Below are positions 11,003 through 22,380 of a stretch of 64,000 nucleotides of DNA, piece after piece. The notes beneath the pieces were generated by a model. The model worked only from the letters and a program-made list of their open reading frames with translations, did no database searches and was not told where the DNA came from. Origin of the DNA: Orychophragmus violaceus (taxonomy: Eukaryota > Streptophyta > Magnoliopsida > Brassicales > Brassicaceae); assembly GCA_030180135.1 (NCBI GenBank), contig CM058234.1, positions 32,832,766 to 32,896,765 of the forward strand. The letters are read 5' to 3'. The stretch's first letter is position 1; each line of letters begins with the position of its first letter. The position numbers and the translations under genes were made by a program.

Positions 11003-12691
11003 CTAGTGGAAATACTTTTTGAGGTTGATGATGTTCCAAGGTCGTAGTTCAGGTTTCTGGGTTTCTACCGACTTGAGTCGGTAGACCCCGTCCTTTACAA
11101 TGTCGGTGACCTGGTAAGGACCTTCCCACTTTGCTCCTAACTTTCCAGCGTGTTCTTCCTTTTTATGGTCGAACACTTTCCGTAAGACGAGCTCTCCTAC
11201 TTGAAACCTTCGAGTTTTGATTCAGGAATCATAGTAGCGAGCTGCGGCTTGTTGGTAATTTTGGAGTCGAGCTAATGCGAGGTTCCTTCTTTCGTCGACG
11301 AGGTCGAGCTCGTTAGTTATCATCTTGTTGTTAAGTTCCTCTTGTCGTGAGCATTCTTCTTTGCGGATGCTTGATACGAGGATTTCGGCTGGTACTACCG
11401 CCTCGATTCCGTAAGCCAGCGAGAAGGGAGTCTCGCCAGTGGATTTGCGGGGGGTAGTCCGGTAGGCCCAGAGTACGGCTGGGAGTTCGTCACTCCAGGT
11501 TGTTTTACACTCGTTGAGCCTTTTCTTGAGACCGTTCATAATCGCTTTGTTAGCTGCTTTTGCTAGCCCGTTCCCTTGGGGATAGCGTGGCGTTGAGTAA
11601 GTCAGCTTTATGTTCCAAGTTCTGCAGAACTCTTTGAATGTGTTTGATATGAACTGAGATCCGTTATCGGTGACGATCTCGTGGGGTAGTCCATGTCAGC
11701 AAACGATGTTTCGCCAGACGAACTCCTTGACGTGAACGTCCTTAACTTTTTGGTACGACTCTGCTTCAATCCACTTGGTGAAGTAGTCCGTCATCACCAA
11801 TAGGTGTGTAGCTTTCTTTTTGCCGGATGTGACTAGCGGTCCCACGATGTCCATCCCCCATCGCATGAATGGGTATGGTGATGAGATAGAGGAGAGTTTT
11901 TCCGATGCTTGGTGGATAATTGGAGCATGCTTTTGGCATTTATCGCACTTGTTGGAGAAAGATTCGCATTCGGTGGCCATTGTCGGCCAATAGTAACCTT
12001 GCCTTTTGATTCGCACGGCCAATGCCCGTCCTCCGGAATGGCTTCCGCAGGATACGTCGTGTGTTTGTGTAATCACGGCCGTGGCTTGCTTTTTGTCAAG
12101 GCATTTAAGGTAAGGTCCGGAGAGACTCCTTTTGAAGAGCTCTCCTTGCGTGACGCAGTACCTTGCGATCTGTGTTTTGAGTTTCCGTGCCTCCCATTTG
12201 TCGTCGGGAACTTCGCCGTTTGTGATGTATCGAATGATCGGAGTTCTCCAATCTTCGTCGCTGTTAGGCTCGGGTCCCTGACTAGCAGATGCGGCTTGGA
12301 TTGGTCCGTCGGGGACGTTCACAACGTACACGGCGTTTCTAGGATCGAGGTCATCATCAATCTCGATGATGTCGCTACTGGTGATCCCAGGACATTCTTT
12401 GTGCTTGACATCGTCCTTCATGGCGGGCCCGTCTTCTTTCAAGGACAGAGCTTTGATGGCTATGTCGATGCTTGGTTTTTCGATCCCTTCGACTGGTATG
12501 ATCCTTTTAAGGTTAGGATCTGATGTCGATGCTAATGCGGCTAGGGCATCGGCTGCAGTGTTTTCCCCTCGTGGGATTCGTGTTAGATCAAAGAATTCGA
12601 TCTGTTCGGCCAGTGTATGGACTACCCGTAGGTATGCTTCCATCCGTTCGTCTTTGGCCTCGTTGTCGCCATGATATTGGCTCGTGACCAA
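11003..12691 (-). pseudogene. Tat-like integrase region of pol
   Basis: Reads right to left. An N-terminal HHCC-type zinc finger is visible ('HSGGRALAVRIKRQGYYWPT' then 'CDKCQKH'), followed by the core with 'GMDIVGPL' and 'VMTDYFTKWIEA'. A TGA at 11696-11698 stands where an Arg is expected, after which the same frame resumes with 'LWAYRTTPRKSTGETPF'. A frame change near 11220 separates the last part, which has a GPY/F-like 'WEGPYQV' and ends at TAG 11003-11005. The gypsy integrase joins element cDNA to host DNA. At least two lesions make it non-functional. Confidence 0.88.
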
Positions 12692-14260
12692 TTGGGAATC
12701 GCTGAAGGCGTTTACTTCCAGTCGAAACTCCGATCATTCGCTGAAGGCGTTTACTTCCAGTCGAAGGGATTGTTCTGATCCCGGCTATTAACGCTTCGTA
12801 TTCTGCTTCGTTATTCGATGTGGTGAAGCCCAGTCTGAACGATTGTTCTAGTACTTCGCCCGTTGGGGAGACTAGCTTTACTCCGACTCCGGATCCTTGC
12901 CTCGAGGAAGCTCCATCGACGTAGAGTTTCCATTTTTGGGCCGAGGTCGGGTCGAGTTCTATAGTCGGAGGGAGCTCGATTACAAAATCTGCCAGTACTT
13001 GTGCTTTTAGGCACGTTCGAGCTTCGTATTCTATGTCGTACTCGCTAAGTTCGATAGCCCATTTGACCAATCGACCTGACTGGCTTGGACTGTGAAGGAT
13101 GGTTCTCAGCGGCTGAGAAGTCATCACTATGATCGAGTGCGATTGAAAGTACGGTCGGAGTTTCCGAGCCGATGTCACTAGCGCTAAGGCGAGTTTTTCC
13201 ATGGCGGGGTATCTGGTTTCGGCGTCGATCAAGGTCTTACTGATGTAATACACTGGTCGTTGCTCATTTTGTTCCTCGCGAACCAGGACTCCAGCTAAGT
13301 AGAGGTAGCGGGGTTCTCCTTCTACTGGTTTCACCAGTATGTGTGGTTCGCTTAAGTAAGCTTTGAGCTGAGTGAACGCTTCTTCGCACTTTTCGTCCCA
13401 GAGGAACTTTTTGTTTGCTTTGAGCAAGTGATAGAAGGGTAGACATTTATAAGTCGACCTTGAGATGAAGCGATTCAGAGCAGCTATTTTTCCGGTCAGG
13501 CGCTGGACTTCTCGCGTTGTTCTGGGAGATTTCATCTCTATGAATGTTGCGATCTGTTTGGGGTTCGCTTCGATCCCTCTTTCGGTCACTAGGTAACCAA
13601 GGAATTCTCCTGAGGGAACCCCGAAAGTACACTTTGCTGGGTTGAGTTTCATCCAGTATTTATTGAGAATGGTAAAACATTCTTTTAGTTGGGGGATGTG
13701 ATCCTCATACCTGGAAGATTTTACCAGCATATCGTCGATGTAGACTTCCATGGTTTTTCCTAGGAGTCCTGAAAACATCTTGTTGACGAGGCGTTGGTAA
13801 GTTGCTCCTGCGTTTTTTAGTCCGAAGGGCATGAGTTTGTAGCAGTACGTGCCTCGATCAGTTATGAACGAAGTCTTTTCTTGGTCCTCAGGGTTCATCA
13901 ATATTTGATTGTTCCTGAGAACGCGTCCATAAAAGATAGTAGCTGGTGTCCAGCGGTAGCCTCGACCAGTCGGTCGATGTGCGGGAGTGGGAAGCTGTCC
14001 TTTGGACATGCTTTGTTAAGATCCGTGAAATCTACACAGACCCTCCATTTTCCGTTATTTTTCTTAACCACTACGGGGTTCGCAAGCCAGTCGGGGTACT
14101 TGACCTCTCTGATCGATCCGATTTTTAATAACCGATCGACCTCATCATTGACGGCTTTGGCCCGCTCAGGGCCTAGTTTTCGACGCTTTTGTCTTATCGG
14201 TTTGTAGGTTGGGTCGACATTCAGCTCGTGTTTGGTTACGTCGATGTTGATCCCTTTCAT
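12588..14260 (-). pseudogene. Tat-like reverse transcriptase, RNase H and second RNase H
   Basis: RT begins near 14260 with 'RQKRRKLGPERAKAVNDEV', then 'DFTDLNKACPKD', a frameshift near 13911, 'LMPFGLKNAGATYQ', and the active-site 'YIDD' at 13731-13742. RNase H follows with 'LAGVLV' and 'PVYYISKTL'. After a linker a second RNase H-like segment appears: 'KLYVDGASSRQGSGVGV' and 'TSNNEAEYEALIAG', which matches the extra archaeal-type RNase H described for the Tat lineage. A 39-bp in-frame tandem duplication (12700-12777) interrupts it, and the frame is lost before integrase. Confidence 0.87.
12700..12777. repeat. 39-bp tandem duplication inside the second RNase H of Tat
   Basis: 'CGCTGAAGGCGTTTACTTCC' starts at 12700 and again at 12739, so the period is 39 bp. 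On the minus strand it repeats 13 codons ('STGSKRLQR' appears twice). It is probably a slippage or repair product. Confidence 0.85.
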
Positions 14261-14643
14261 GTCTGCTGAAGACCAGGCGAAGGAGTCGACGTTCTGTTTG
14301 AGAAAAGAGACCAGTTCATTTTTAACTGGCTATGATAGGTCGATTCCGATGCCAACGAGTCTTTCGGGATGAGCATCGTCTATGCAGACCTGAGTCGTGA
14401 GGTCCTTTGGGGGTCCTATTTGACTTGGGTCGTTCGACCTTTTGGTCTGCATGGTGGCGATCTCCTCCTCTTTCTGTAATTGCTACGCAGGGGATTTCTC
14501 GATCTACTTTTATCCGTTCATGTAGCAATGACGGGAAATCTTTTGACTTCCGTAAATGGTTTTGGTCCCTTTGGGAGTTGGGCATTTTACGCATTGGTGG
14601 TAGGTCGATGGTACCGCTTTCATGTCGTATATCCATGGTCGAC
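14261..14643 (-). pseudogene. Tat-like pol linker between protease and RT
   Basis: This is degenerate minus-strand sequence continuing the protease into RT. Fragments such as 'TLGRPWIYDMKAVPSTYHQ' and 'CIDDAHPERLVGIGIDL' are readable in changing frames with stops near 14330 and 14525. These are typical of the Tat/gypsy protease-RT connector. Confidence 0.6.
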
Positions 14644-14982
14644 CTAGGATCGCGTGGCTGGCCGATCTACTATGACGAACTCCGTCATTCTTCGAACTCC
14701 TCCAGCGGTTACTGGGGCGAAGACAGAGCCCATCGAGTACGTCGTTTCGCCAGTGAAACCTACTAGTGGTGTCTTTTCTTCCACGATCTCGGAGTCGTTG
14801 AAGTCCATCTTTTTGAACGCGTCGTAAAAGACGACATCTACCGAACTTCCTGTGTCAATCATTATCCTTGAGAGTTCGACGTCTCCCACTACTAGACAAA
14901 CGAGGAGGGCGTCGTCGTGTGGTTTGTCGAGATTACTTGTCTCGCTTTCGTAGAAAATGATTTCGTGGTCTGGACCCAACAT
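14644..14982 (-). pseudogene. Tat-like aspartic protease
   Basis: A 112-residue minus-strand segment containing the catalytic 'MIDTGSSVDVVFYDAF' motif (DTGSS), then 'PLVGFTGE', typical of plant gypsy retropepsins that cut the polyprotein. It loses frame at its C-terminus (near 14644) before RT and has no start of its own, so it is part of the broken polyprotein. Confidence 0.85.
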
Positions 14983-15119
14983 TTGGGTTTTCCCCCCTCT
15001 GTCGGTCTCGACTCTTCTTTGAAGGGCTTTGATCGAATTGACCGATTCGCGGCAAAGCTTGGAGCCACCGAAGATGAAGTCGATTCGTTTAGGGGGTATA
15101 GCCCGTACACCCCCCCTCG

Positions 15120-17247
15120 CAGAGACGAGGGAGATTGATTCTCGAGCGTAAACTTTTAGCGGGAGCCGGAGGCGGGGATAGTGCCGAACCTCCCGGAGTG
15201 CCGCTCAGGTTGAGCTCGCCGAGGATGAACTCGACTCGCTTTCGCGACCCTTGAGGGAGTGTTTCGGGGGATTCCGGCTCCTTTGACCGTTCTCGTTTGT
15301 TCTGAGAAGGTTTTTTAAAGTTCGACTCCTTGGTCTGTTTGTTTTCCTTTTTGTCGGGCAGATTTTCCTCCTCGACTTCGGAGTTTTGTTTGCTTTTGGA
15401 CTCTCATTTTTGAGCCTCTGCTTTAGCTCGAGTATAGCAATCTTCGGTCGAGTGTCCTCTTTTATTTTGGAAATCACAGAATTTTTCCTTGTCGAACTCG
15501 AATTTCTTCGAGCTCTTTGGGCTCTCGACCGCGTTGACGTTCCCTGATTTACGGGAATCCTTTTTCGAGTTCGAATTCTGCGAGCCCGACGGGTTCTTTT
15601 CTTTTCGGTGTTTTTCTCTGAGGGCCGTGGTTTCGTCCTTGAGGCGAGCAGAGGCCGATGCGCGATGGAGGGCGTCATCGAGCGTTTGAGGTTCGCGGAC
15701 TGTTATTTCCTCGCGGAATCGGTTGAGTACCCTAGTCCTCGTCTTAATGCTTCTATAGCTACCTCGTCTCGTGGGTTCGCGATTTTTGATTTTATTTCCT
15801 TAAATCGGTCGATGTACGAGCGAAGTGTTTCGTCAGGTTTTTGAGAGACGCCAAATAGGGCTGCCTCAGTAGTCTTTTCCTCGATGAAGACGTAGTATTG
15901 TTTGAGGAAAGCCATCATGAACTGGGTGAAGTTGTCAATGGACATTTCTTCCAGTCCGGCAAACCATTCTAGGGCGGAGCCCGATAGGTTTTCCGCGAAG
16001 AGCCTGCAGAAGGCCGGCTCTCTCTCCTCATCGGTAAGGTACACCCTTTCCATCGCTAGTCGGAATGCCCTGATGTGGGCTTTCGGGTCTGATTTCCCAG
16101 AGAATTCTGGAAACTTAGTTTTCTTGATTTCTCGGATCCTTGCAAATGCGATCCGATCTGTGAACGGCGTTTGTTGCATTTCTTCGATCACTCGATCGAT
16201 ATCAGAAGCCGCGCTCGTTGCCATGTGAACTTTCGAGCTCAGACTGTTGAACTGGGCCTTAGCCTGCTCGATGTATTGTCTAAGCATATCGTGTTCATCG
16301 CCCTCTGCGGGTGTGAACAGGGCTTGTGCCTGTCCTGACGTTTGTTCCGGAAAAGTGGGGTCGAGAAGATCGATCAGTGGGACCGACCTTGTCTGGTCGA
16401 TCTGGGGCGTTTGGAACTGTACTGTGTTTGATCCGTTAAGGAGTCCCGAGCTCGAGGCGAAGACAGAGCCTCCTAGTTGCCTCGGTCGGATATTATAGTT
16501 ATTTGGGAAAGGTGGTAGCCCGGGTAATGGTCGGTTTCTTGATCCGGTTGGATCTGTGACCATTGAACTCGAACTGAATGGGGTCGGTATCGCGATAGGG
16601 GTCATTGTAGGGCGGAAGCCGCTATTTGACGTATTATCGAAATTTCCCGACGCTCCCGGAGGAGTTACTACCTGGGAGAAGTCCAAGCGGGTACACGGTG
16701 GAGGACTTATGGGAGTTCGCGTTGGTCTACCCCCTTGGTTTTGGCTGGCGAGCTCTTCGAGACGGGCGTTAAGGCGCCGTTCTTGTTCATCGAGCTGCGC
16801 GGCCAGGGAACGGTTTGCGATCTCTTGGGCCCTTGCGCTTGCCTCGTTATTTCTCGTTCGATCTACCAATAGGCTGAGCATCGAACGGATCTCGGCAAGA
16901 TCGTTTGGCCCTTGTCTCTGTGGAGCAAAAGGTAGTGGTGAATTAGTTCTGGTTATTCCAGATCCACCTCCTGGGGTGGATATCGAATCGTTTCTCATCC
17001 ATACCCAGTTTCTGCTCGGATCATTAGTTCCTGACAAAACGTTTGTCGGAGTCTGGTTCGTCGCGATTGTTTGAGCGACAGAGCCGGCTGGTGCCGAGGT
17101 CGTGGAGACTGAGGCGGAGCTTGTCAACACGCTGTCGGTCTGACCCATGTTCCTTACCCCGGTGGTGTTCTGAGGAACGTTGTCGACCGTTTGAGAGAGG
17201 TCAACTGGTGGTGTGGCGCTGGGAGAGCCAGTTTGGTCGGGATTCAT
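15120..17247 (-). pseudogene. Tat-like gag
   Basis: The start Met (17245-17247) lies 54 bp after the PBS. The first ~350 residues are Ser/Thr/Pro-rich with a short coiled coil ('RSLAAQLDEQERRLNARLEE'). They are followed by a retrotrans_gag domain ('RAFRLAMERVYLTDEER', 'ALEWFAGLE', 'LRSYIDRFKEI'). The frame breaks near 15730 (stop 15703-15705). The continuation in another frame has a knuckle-like 'CDFQNKRGHSTEDC' near 15440-15480 and an in-frame TGA at 15404-15406, then a Lys/Glu-rich tail. Gag forms the capsid of the retroelement particle. Confidence 0.88.
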
Positions 17248-17301
17248 CTCGATCTATCGGATCTAGGATCTGATTCTTAAGATAGGAAAAGCTATAGATA
17301 G

Positions 17302-17319
17302 TCCCCACAGTCGGCGCCA
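17302..17319 (-). other. Tat-like primer binding site
   Basis: On the minus strand TGGCGCCGACTGTGGGGA lies two bases after the LTR, a PBS form widespread in plant gypsy elements of the Tat/Ogre type. Confidence 0.75.
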
Positions 17320-17321
17320 AA

Positions 17322-17859
17322 TGTGAGATCCGGGATTCACACTAAGAATTTGTATTCGTGGATTTGGACTTTAGGATATAGAAATGGTATAGTTTCCTAC
17401 GAATCAAAGAATTTATTGAGATTGATCGTCGAGATAGAACAAACACAATCGAAAAGAGAGAGTACAAAGTATGAAATCGAGCTATCTAGTCGAAGTGTTC
17501 TTAGCTTGGGTTGGAATATCTCGAATGAATCGCCACTTCTTCTTTAAATAGTCTCGACTTTGATCTTCTGGTCCCGATATTTCGGCCTCGCCGTCGTAAC
17601 GATCTCCGAGATTTGTGTGGATCAGTTGAGCTGGCGAAGACCGAGTTGCTCTATCTCCACGTCATCCTCTGCCGAGCTCGAGCTCGATTGTCTCCGGCTT
17701 CGGCATCGTCCGGGCCTTGTCAGGGCGTTTATTCGCTTGGGCCCAACAAAGGAGTCGGCTTTCCTCTTTGTCTTTGATTCTGGAACGGGCTTGTAATTAC
17801 GGGCCTTTGTATTGTCTGTTAATGGGCCGGATTTCCTAGAGGGAAACCCAGTACCAACA
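17322..17859 (-). repeat. Tat-like 5' LTR
   Basis: It is 538 bp. On the plus strand it runs from TGTGAGATCC to ACCAACA, i.e. TGTTGG...CTCACA on the element strand. A possible TATA (TATTTAAAG, minus strand) is near 17542-17550. The adjacent pentamer TCTAT (17860-17864) is the predicted TSD; its partner is off window. Confidence 0.75.
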
Positions 17860-19309
17860 TCTATGTACTTTCACAATCACATTACGGTGTAGGGTCATGC
17901 AAAGCATCCGAAGATCACGGCAACCACTATAACCGTCTCAAAAACGGAAGGGAAACTTACGTGGATCAAATATCTCACGAAGCTACCGCATCCTCACCCA
18001 TACAGGAAAACACCTCTTTTCCCAACACAACCATTTCTGAGTGGATCTCAACCCGTTCTCGTACTTATCACAATAACCATGCATGCTATCACAATAATCT
18101 CAATAATTCTCCCCATAGTCAAAGAGAACATGCATATACAAAACCAATACAAGTATCATGCATGCAATAATACCAAAAACTAAAGCATGCCATAATACCG
18201 TAATGAATCTAACTCACAGAATAAATCGGTAAACATCTCAACATGCACATGCTGTAACCAAAACACCATAACAATCAAGCATGCATCAATCATCATATCA
18301 GACACGGATCTAACCTCATCCAAAATGCAGGTAAACCAAACAAAAAAGTGTTTAAGGATGAATAATCCGACTATTCCAATCCTTAAGACACGACCTGCAC
18401 AATTACGTTAGTCCTAACTACAAGGACTCATCCGTTCCGCAGCCCGATCCTTAACTCCGAGACTCTCTCCGCTAGATCTAGAACGAAGATCTAAATACGT
18501 CTGAGTTTAAAGAAGACGGGCTAGAGGTGGATGGAAATACTCAGATCTACAGCTTACCGACACCCCTGAGGCCTAACCCGAACGCCCCATCATGTTCGCT
18601 CACTCCTTCTCGCGCCTAAACCGCTAATTTCTAACTTTCTCTCTCTAGAACCACCCCTTTACCTCTCTAGAATTTTTCTCAGATTCTCAAAAGTGTAAAA
18701 ATGGCTTATGGGAAGGTCCTATTTATAGTTGGCCATGGGAAGGTTAGTTGGCAACAAGTGGCATCCATGCGGACAGGATGTGCATGCGCTGGGACATGTG
18801 TGGTCGTCCAGCCATGCACGGCGACAGCTGGTCTGATCACGCGTGGTGACAGATGGGTCGTCCGCGCACCCGCCAGGTCATCCCGTCCATGCACCTGTTC
18901 ACCCGTCCGTTCGTCCGTACGGTCGCCCAGACACCCGACCACACGACCCGATGCGTCCGTCCTCGACCATTCTCGACCCGATTACAATTTTTCTCGACCC
19001 AAACCAATTCTAACTCGACCTTTGCTCCCAAAATCCTCCTAAATGGTGATCCACATCCATTCCCTACAATGTATCAACTCCAGGACGTTCCTTATCCCGA
19101 CTTTAACCCGACTTTCAGCCAAACTTGAATATCTTTTAATCCATGCAGTCTTTTCACATTTCGTTTCGGCCAACACTCTTAAAATGTGTTGTTTAGCCAA
19201 TGCTGAAAGTTTTCAGATTATTTTGACAACTTTAATTTTTGGCCGTTCTTCATCCGTTTCCTCCCGGCCGGTCGTATTCCTCGTTCGGCCGTTCTACTTC
19301 TTCAGGAGG
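17860..19309 (-). other. Probable chromovirus 3' flank or LTR remnant
   Basis: No coding sequence recognised. It precedes the integrase end of the decayed chromovirus, where a 3' LTR is expected. A minus-strand TATA-like 'CTATAAATAGG' (18719-18729) fits a promoter. By eye it does not align to the right-hand LTR (23857-25340), so it may be a different LTR family or too diverged. The left edge is cut by the Tat insertion. Confidence 0.35.
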
Positions 19310-20300
19310 GTCATTACACCAACCCTCTCGACTATCACAAGTGGTCCCATATACCTTGTCCTTAACTTTTTCAGCTTGCGCTACACCGATTCGCCCACAG
19401 CGAACTCCAAATCCTTTTGACGTTTATCCGCATAACTCTTCTGAAAATTGTGGGCTTTTTTTAGCCTTTCCTTGAGTAACGCCACTTGCTCGACTGTTTC
19501 CTGGATCATCTCCGGCTCTAAGTTACACTTTTCTCCCACCTCGGTCCAGCATAGGGGGTCATGCAAGGTCTTCCATACAGTGCGTTGTATGGTGACATCC
19601 TTATGCTCGCGTGGTAACAGTTGTTGTAGGCAAACTCTACCAACAATAGAAATTTAACCCATTTGCCTTCCTAATCCAATACAAACGCTCTCAGCATATC
19701 TTCCAGTGTTTGAATGGTTCGCTCAAACTGTCCATCGGTCTGCGGATCATATGCTGTGATGAGAAGTACCTTCGTACCCATCGCTTTCTAAAACGCTTGC
19801 CAGAAGATAAAGGTGAACTTTGGATTTCTGTCTGAGACGATGCTGACTAGTGACCCCCCATGCAACTTCACTATGCACTATACATACTTCCAGGCGAGAA
19901 CCTTGATTCCATCTGTTTTCTTTATCGCCAGAAAATGTGCATAATTGGTGAGTCGGTCCACAATTACCCAAATCGCATCCTTCCTTCATGTCGTCCTTTG
20001 TAGCCCGGTAACGAAATCCATTGTCACCTTATACCATTTTCATTCTGATATAGGCAACCCTTGTAGCAGCCCGCTGGGAAACCTGCTTTCGGCCTTGACC
20101 TGTTGACAGTTCTGACATTGTGAAATCTACGTTTCCATGTCCCTCTTCATACCATCCCAATGGTAGTACCGCTTCTAATCCTGATACATCATGGTGTTCT
20201 CAGGTTAAACTGAAAACTGTGACCGGTGAGCTTGCCTTAAAATCTCATCTCTCAACTATTTGACTTTCGGCACACAGATTCGGTTCTTGAACAAGAACGT
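19310..20300 (-). pseudogene. Chromovirus integrase remnant
   Basis: Read on the minus strand: 'CQNCQQVKAESRFPSGLLQ' (about 20060-20120), then 'MDFVTGLQ' and 'DAIWVIVDRLTNYAHFLA', which is the integrase core. The C-terminal 'QKSYADKRQKDLEF.VGE' (about 19390-19450) and 'YMGPLVIVERVG' follow. Many stops. No chromodomain was found downstream. Confidence 0.8.
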
Positions 20301-20363
20301 ACCATTGGTCGCAGTGTGATACCCAATCACTCCCTTCTCGACCAGTGCTCGCAGGGTTCCATC

Positions 20364-21950
20364 TCACGGTTGGGCTTCCTTGATCTTACCCAACAGGTCG
20401 GCTTGGTCCAAGGCTTCCAATCCGTTAACACCTTCTTTGACTGAGGTGGCACACAACTGAAATTTCGCTAGGGTAGCTGAAAATTCATGCACTTCCTTAT
20501 TCTCCGACACAACAATCATTCTTCTGCTCAAAGCATCAGCCACCTGGTTAGCCTTCCTAGGGTGGTACTCGATCTCAAGATCATAATCCGCTAAGAGCTC
20601 CATCCCTCAACGCTGCCTCAAGTTCATATCTCCTTGGGTGAAGACGTATTTCAAACTCTTCTGGTTCGTGAATACATGCACCTTCTCCCCATACAGATAA
20701 GCATGCCATATCTTCAGCGCAAAGACCAATTCTGCCAACTCCAAGTCGTGGGTGGGGTAGTTATCATTGTGCTTCCTGAACTGTCTCGATGCATAAGCTA
20801 TCACCTTTTCTTCTTGCATCAAAACACACCCCAATCGTACTCCGGATGCGTCCGTGTAGACGACGTACGGCATTCCCAACAGAGGTAGTACTAACATTGG
20901 AGTCTGAGTCAACAGTTCCTTTAGTCGCTTAAGACTCTGGGCGCATTTCTCCGACCATACAAACTTGACGCTCTTTCCTGTCAAGGCTGTCAATGGCTTA
21001 GATATGCTGGAAAATCCTTTCACAAAATTCTTGTAGTACCGCTAACCCCAAGAAACTATAAACATCGTTTGCATTCTTCGGTTTTGCCCAATTGGTGATT
21101 GAAGTGATCTTTTCCGGATCCACTGCTACTCCGGTTTTCGAGATCACATGGCCTAGGAATCCAATCTTCCTTTGCCAAAAATTGCACTTGCTGAGTTTGG
21201 CGTACAACTGTTTCATCCTAAGCGTGTTGAAAACTATCCAGAGGTGCCACTAGTGCTCGTCCTTCCTCCTCAGGTAGACCAACACATCGTCGATCAAAAC
21301 GATCACACATTTATCCAAGTACTCCTAGAAGACGTCTTTCATCATCTTCATGAAGAGTGCTAGCGCGTTGGTCAATCCGAACGACATTACGACGAACTCG
21401 TAATGTCCATAACGGGTTCGAAATGCCATCTTCCCAATGTCTTCCTCTGCTATTTGGATTTAGTGGTACCCCGAAGCAAGATCGGTCTTAGAAAGCCACG
21501 AGGCTCCCTGCAGTTGGTCCAACAACTCATCGATCCCTGGCAATGGGTACTTGTTCTTGATGGTCAACTTGTTCAGCCCTCAGTAGTCAATACAAAGTCT
21601 GAAAGTTTCGCCCTCCTTCTTAATAAACAAGACTGGTGCTCCCCACGGTGAACTGTTCGGTCGGATGAATCTTTTCTCCACAAGATCCTTTAATTGCTTC
21701 TTCAACTCAGCATCTCAATGGGTGCCAAACGATAGGGAGCCTTTGAAATGGGCACCGTCCTGGGCACTAGCTCTATCGTAAAGGAATCATTCATTTCTGA
21801 TGGTGGTCCTTTGAATGGTGCGAATACATCCTTGTATTCCGCAGCTACTGGAGTGGTATCCAAACTCGGAGCCTCCTCTTCCTTGGCCATCGAAATTTTT
21901 GCCAGAAACGCCTCGTTTCCCTTTCTGATTAACACCCTTGAAAACAATCT
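20364..21950 (-). pseudogene. Chromovirus RT and RNase H remnant
   Basis: RT fragments include 'IDDVLVYL' (near 21275), 'SKCNFWQRKIGFLGHVIS' (21137-21190) and 'ISKPLTALTGK'. RNase H has 'VVYTDASGVRLGCVLMQ', 'YASRQFRKHNDNYPTHDLEL' and 'EIEYHPRKANQVADALSRR'. Frames change at least at about 21020, 20605 and 21700. This region would copy element RNA into DNA in an intact relative. Confidence 0.88.
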
Positions 21951-21960
21951 TCTCCTCTCC

Positions 21961-22380
21961 TCAAGGAAAAGTGACGGTCGCCTTGGCGCAATCCATTATG
22001 TCCTGGTGCTGAACCAACCAATCAATTCCCGGAATGACTTCATATCGACCTAACTCCACCCTCTCTAGGTCCGCGGGTAAGTCTACTCCTGCCACCATTA
22101 CTGGTACCTCCTCAAAGATTCCCATTCGTGCTACTTTCTCCGAGCCGGCGGTCTCGACCTTTTGTGACCCCTTCAACAAACCTTCCTTTAAAGGTCCAGC
22201 AGGTCGATAGCTTCGGGCTCACAAAGCTATGCGTAGCTCCTGTATCGAACAAGGTGTGGGCGACTACTCCCCCAACTACAACCGATCTTACACGGTTGGC
22301 TAATACTAAGCTACTAAACTTGGACTATCACGACCTCAAAAGAATTCACGCAAGGGGACATAAATACATACCCACGATCG
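21961..22380 (-). pseudogene. Chromovirus aspartic protease remnant
   Basis: 'LFDTGATHSFVSPKL' is readable at about 22205-22255, followed in another frame by 'GIFEEVPVMVAGVDLPADL' and 'VIPGIDWLVQHQ'. These are the classical motifs of chromovirus retropepsin (DTGA, then GMDWL-like). Broken by frameshift near 22180. Confidence 0.85.

Larger units (their letters stand above)
1..17859 (-). mobile_element. Tat-like Ty3/gypsy LTR retrotransposon, 3' end off window, interrupted by Copia-1
   Basis: On the minus strand, from right to left, the order is LTR, PBS, gag, aspartic protease, RT-RNase H, a second RNase H-like domain and integrase. Beyond these come a tandem-repeat zone and an ORF on the opposite strand. 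The gypsy domain order (RT before integrase), the extra RNase H, the repeat-rich 3' region and the antisense accessory ORF are all known traits of the plant Tat lineage (Tat, Grande, Ogre, Retand). Copia-1 (3406-10909) sits between integrase and the repeat zone. The left (3') LTR lies outside the window, so LTR divergence cannot be measured. All coding parts carry stops or frameshifts. The right LTR abuts degraded chromovirus-like DNA, which suggests Tat inserted into the chromovirus. Confidence 0.8.

Noticed and set aside
15205..15678. 157-codon Arg/Lys-rich minus ORF
   Set aside because: It is an out-of-frame reading of the Tat gag C-terminal region; the correct frame shows the knuckle-like CDFQNKRGHSTEDC.
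16192..16199. TCGATCGA in Tat gag as part of the dispersed motif family
   Set aside because: Lies in an ordinary coding stretch (IDRVIEE), single, without the GTG...GC flanks; about one such 8-mer is expected by chance.
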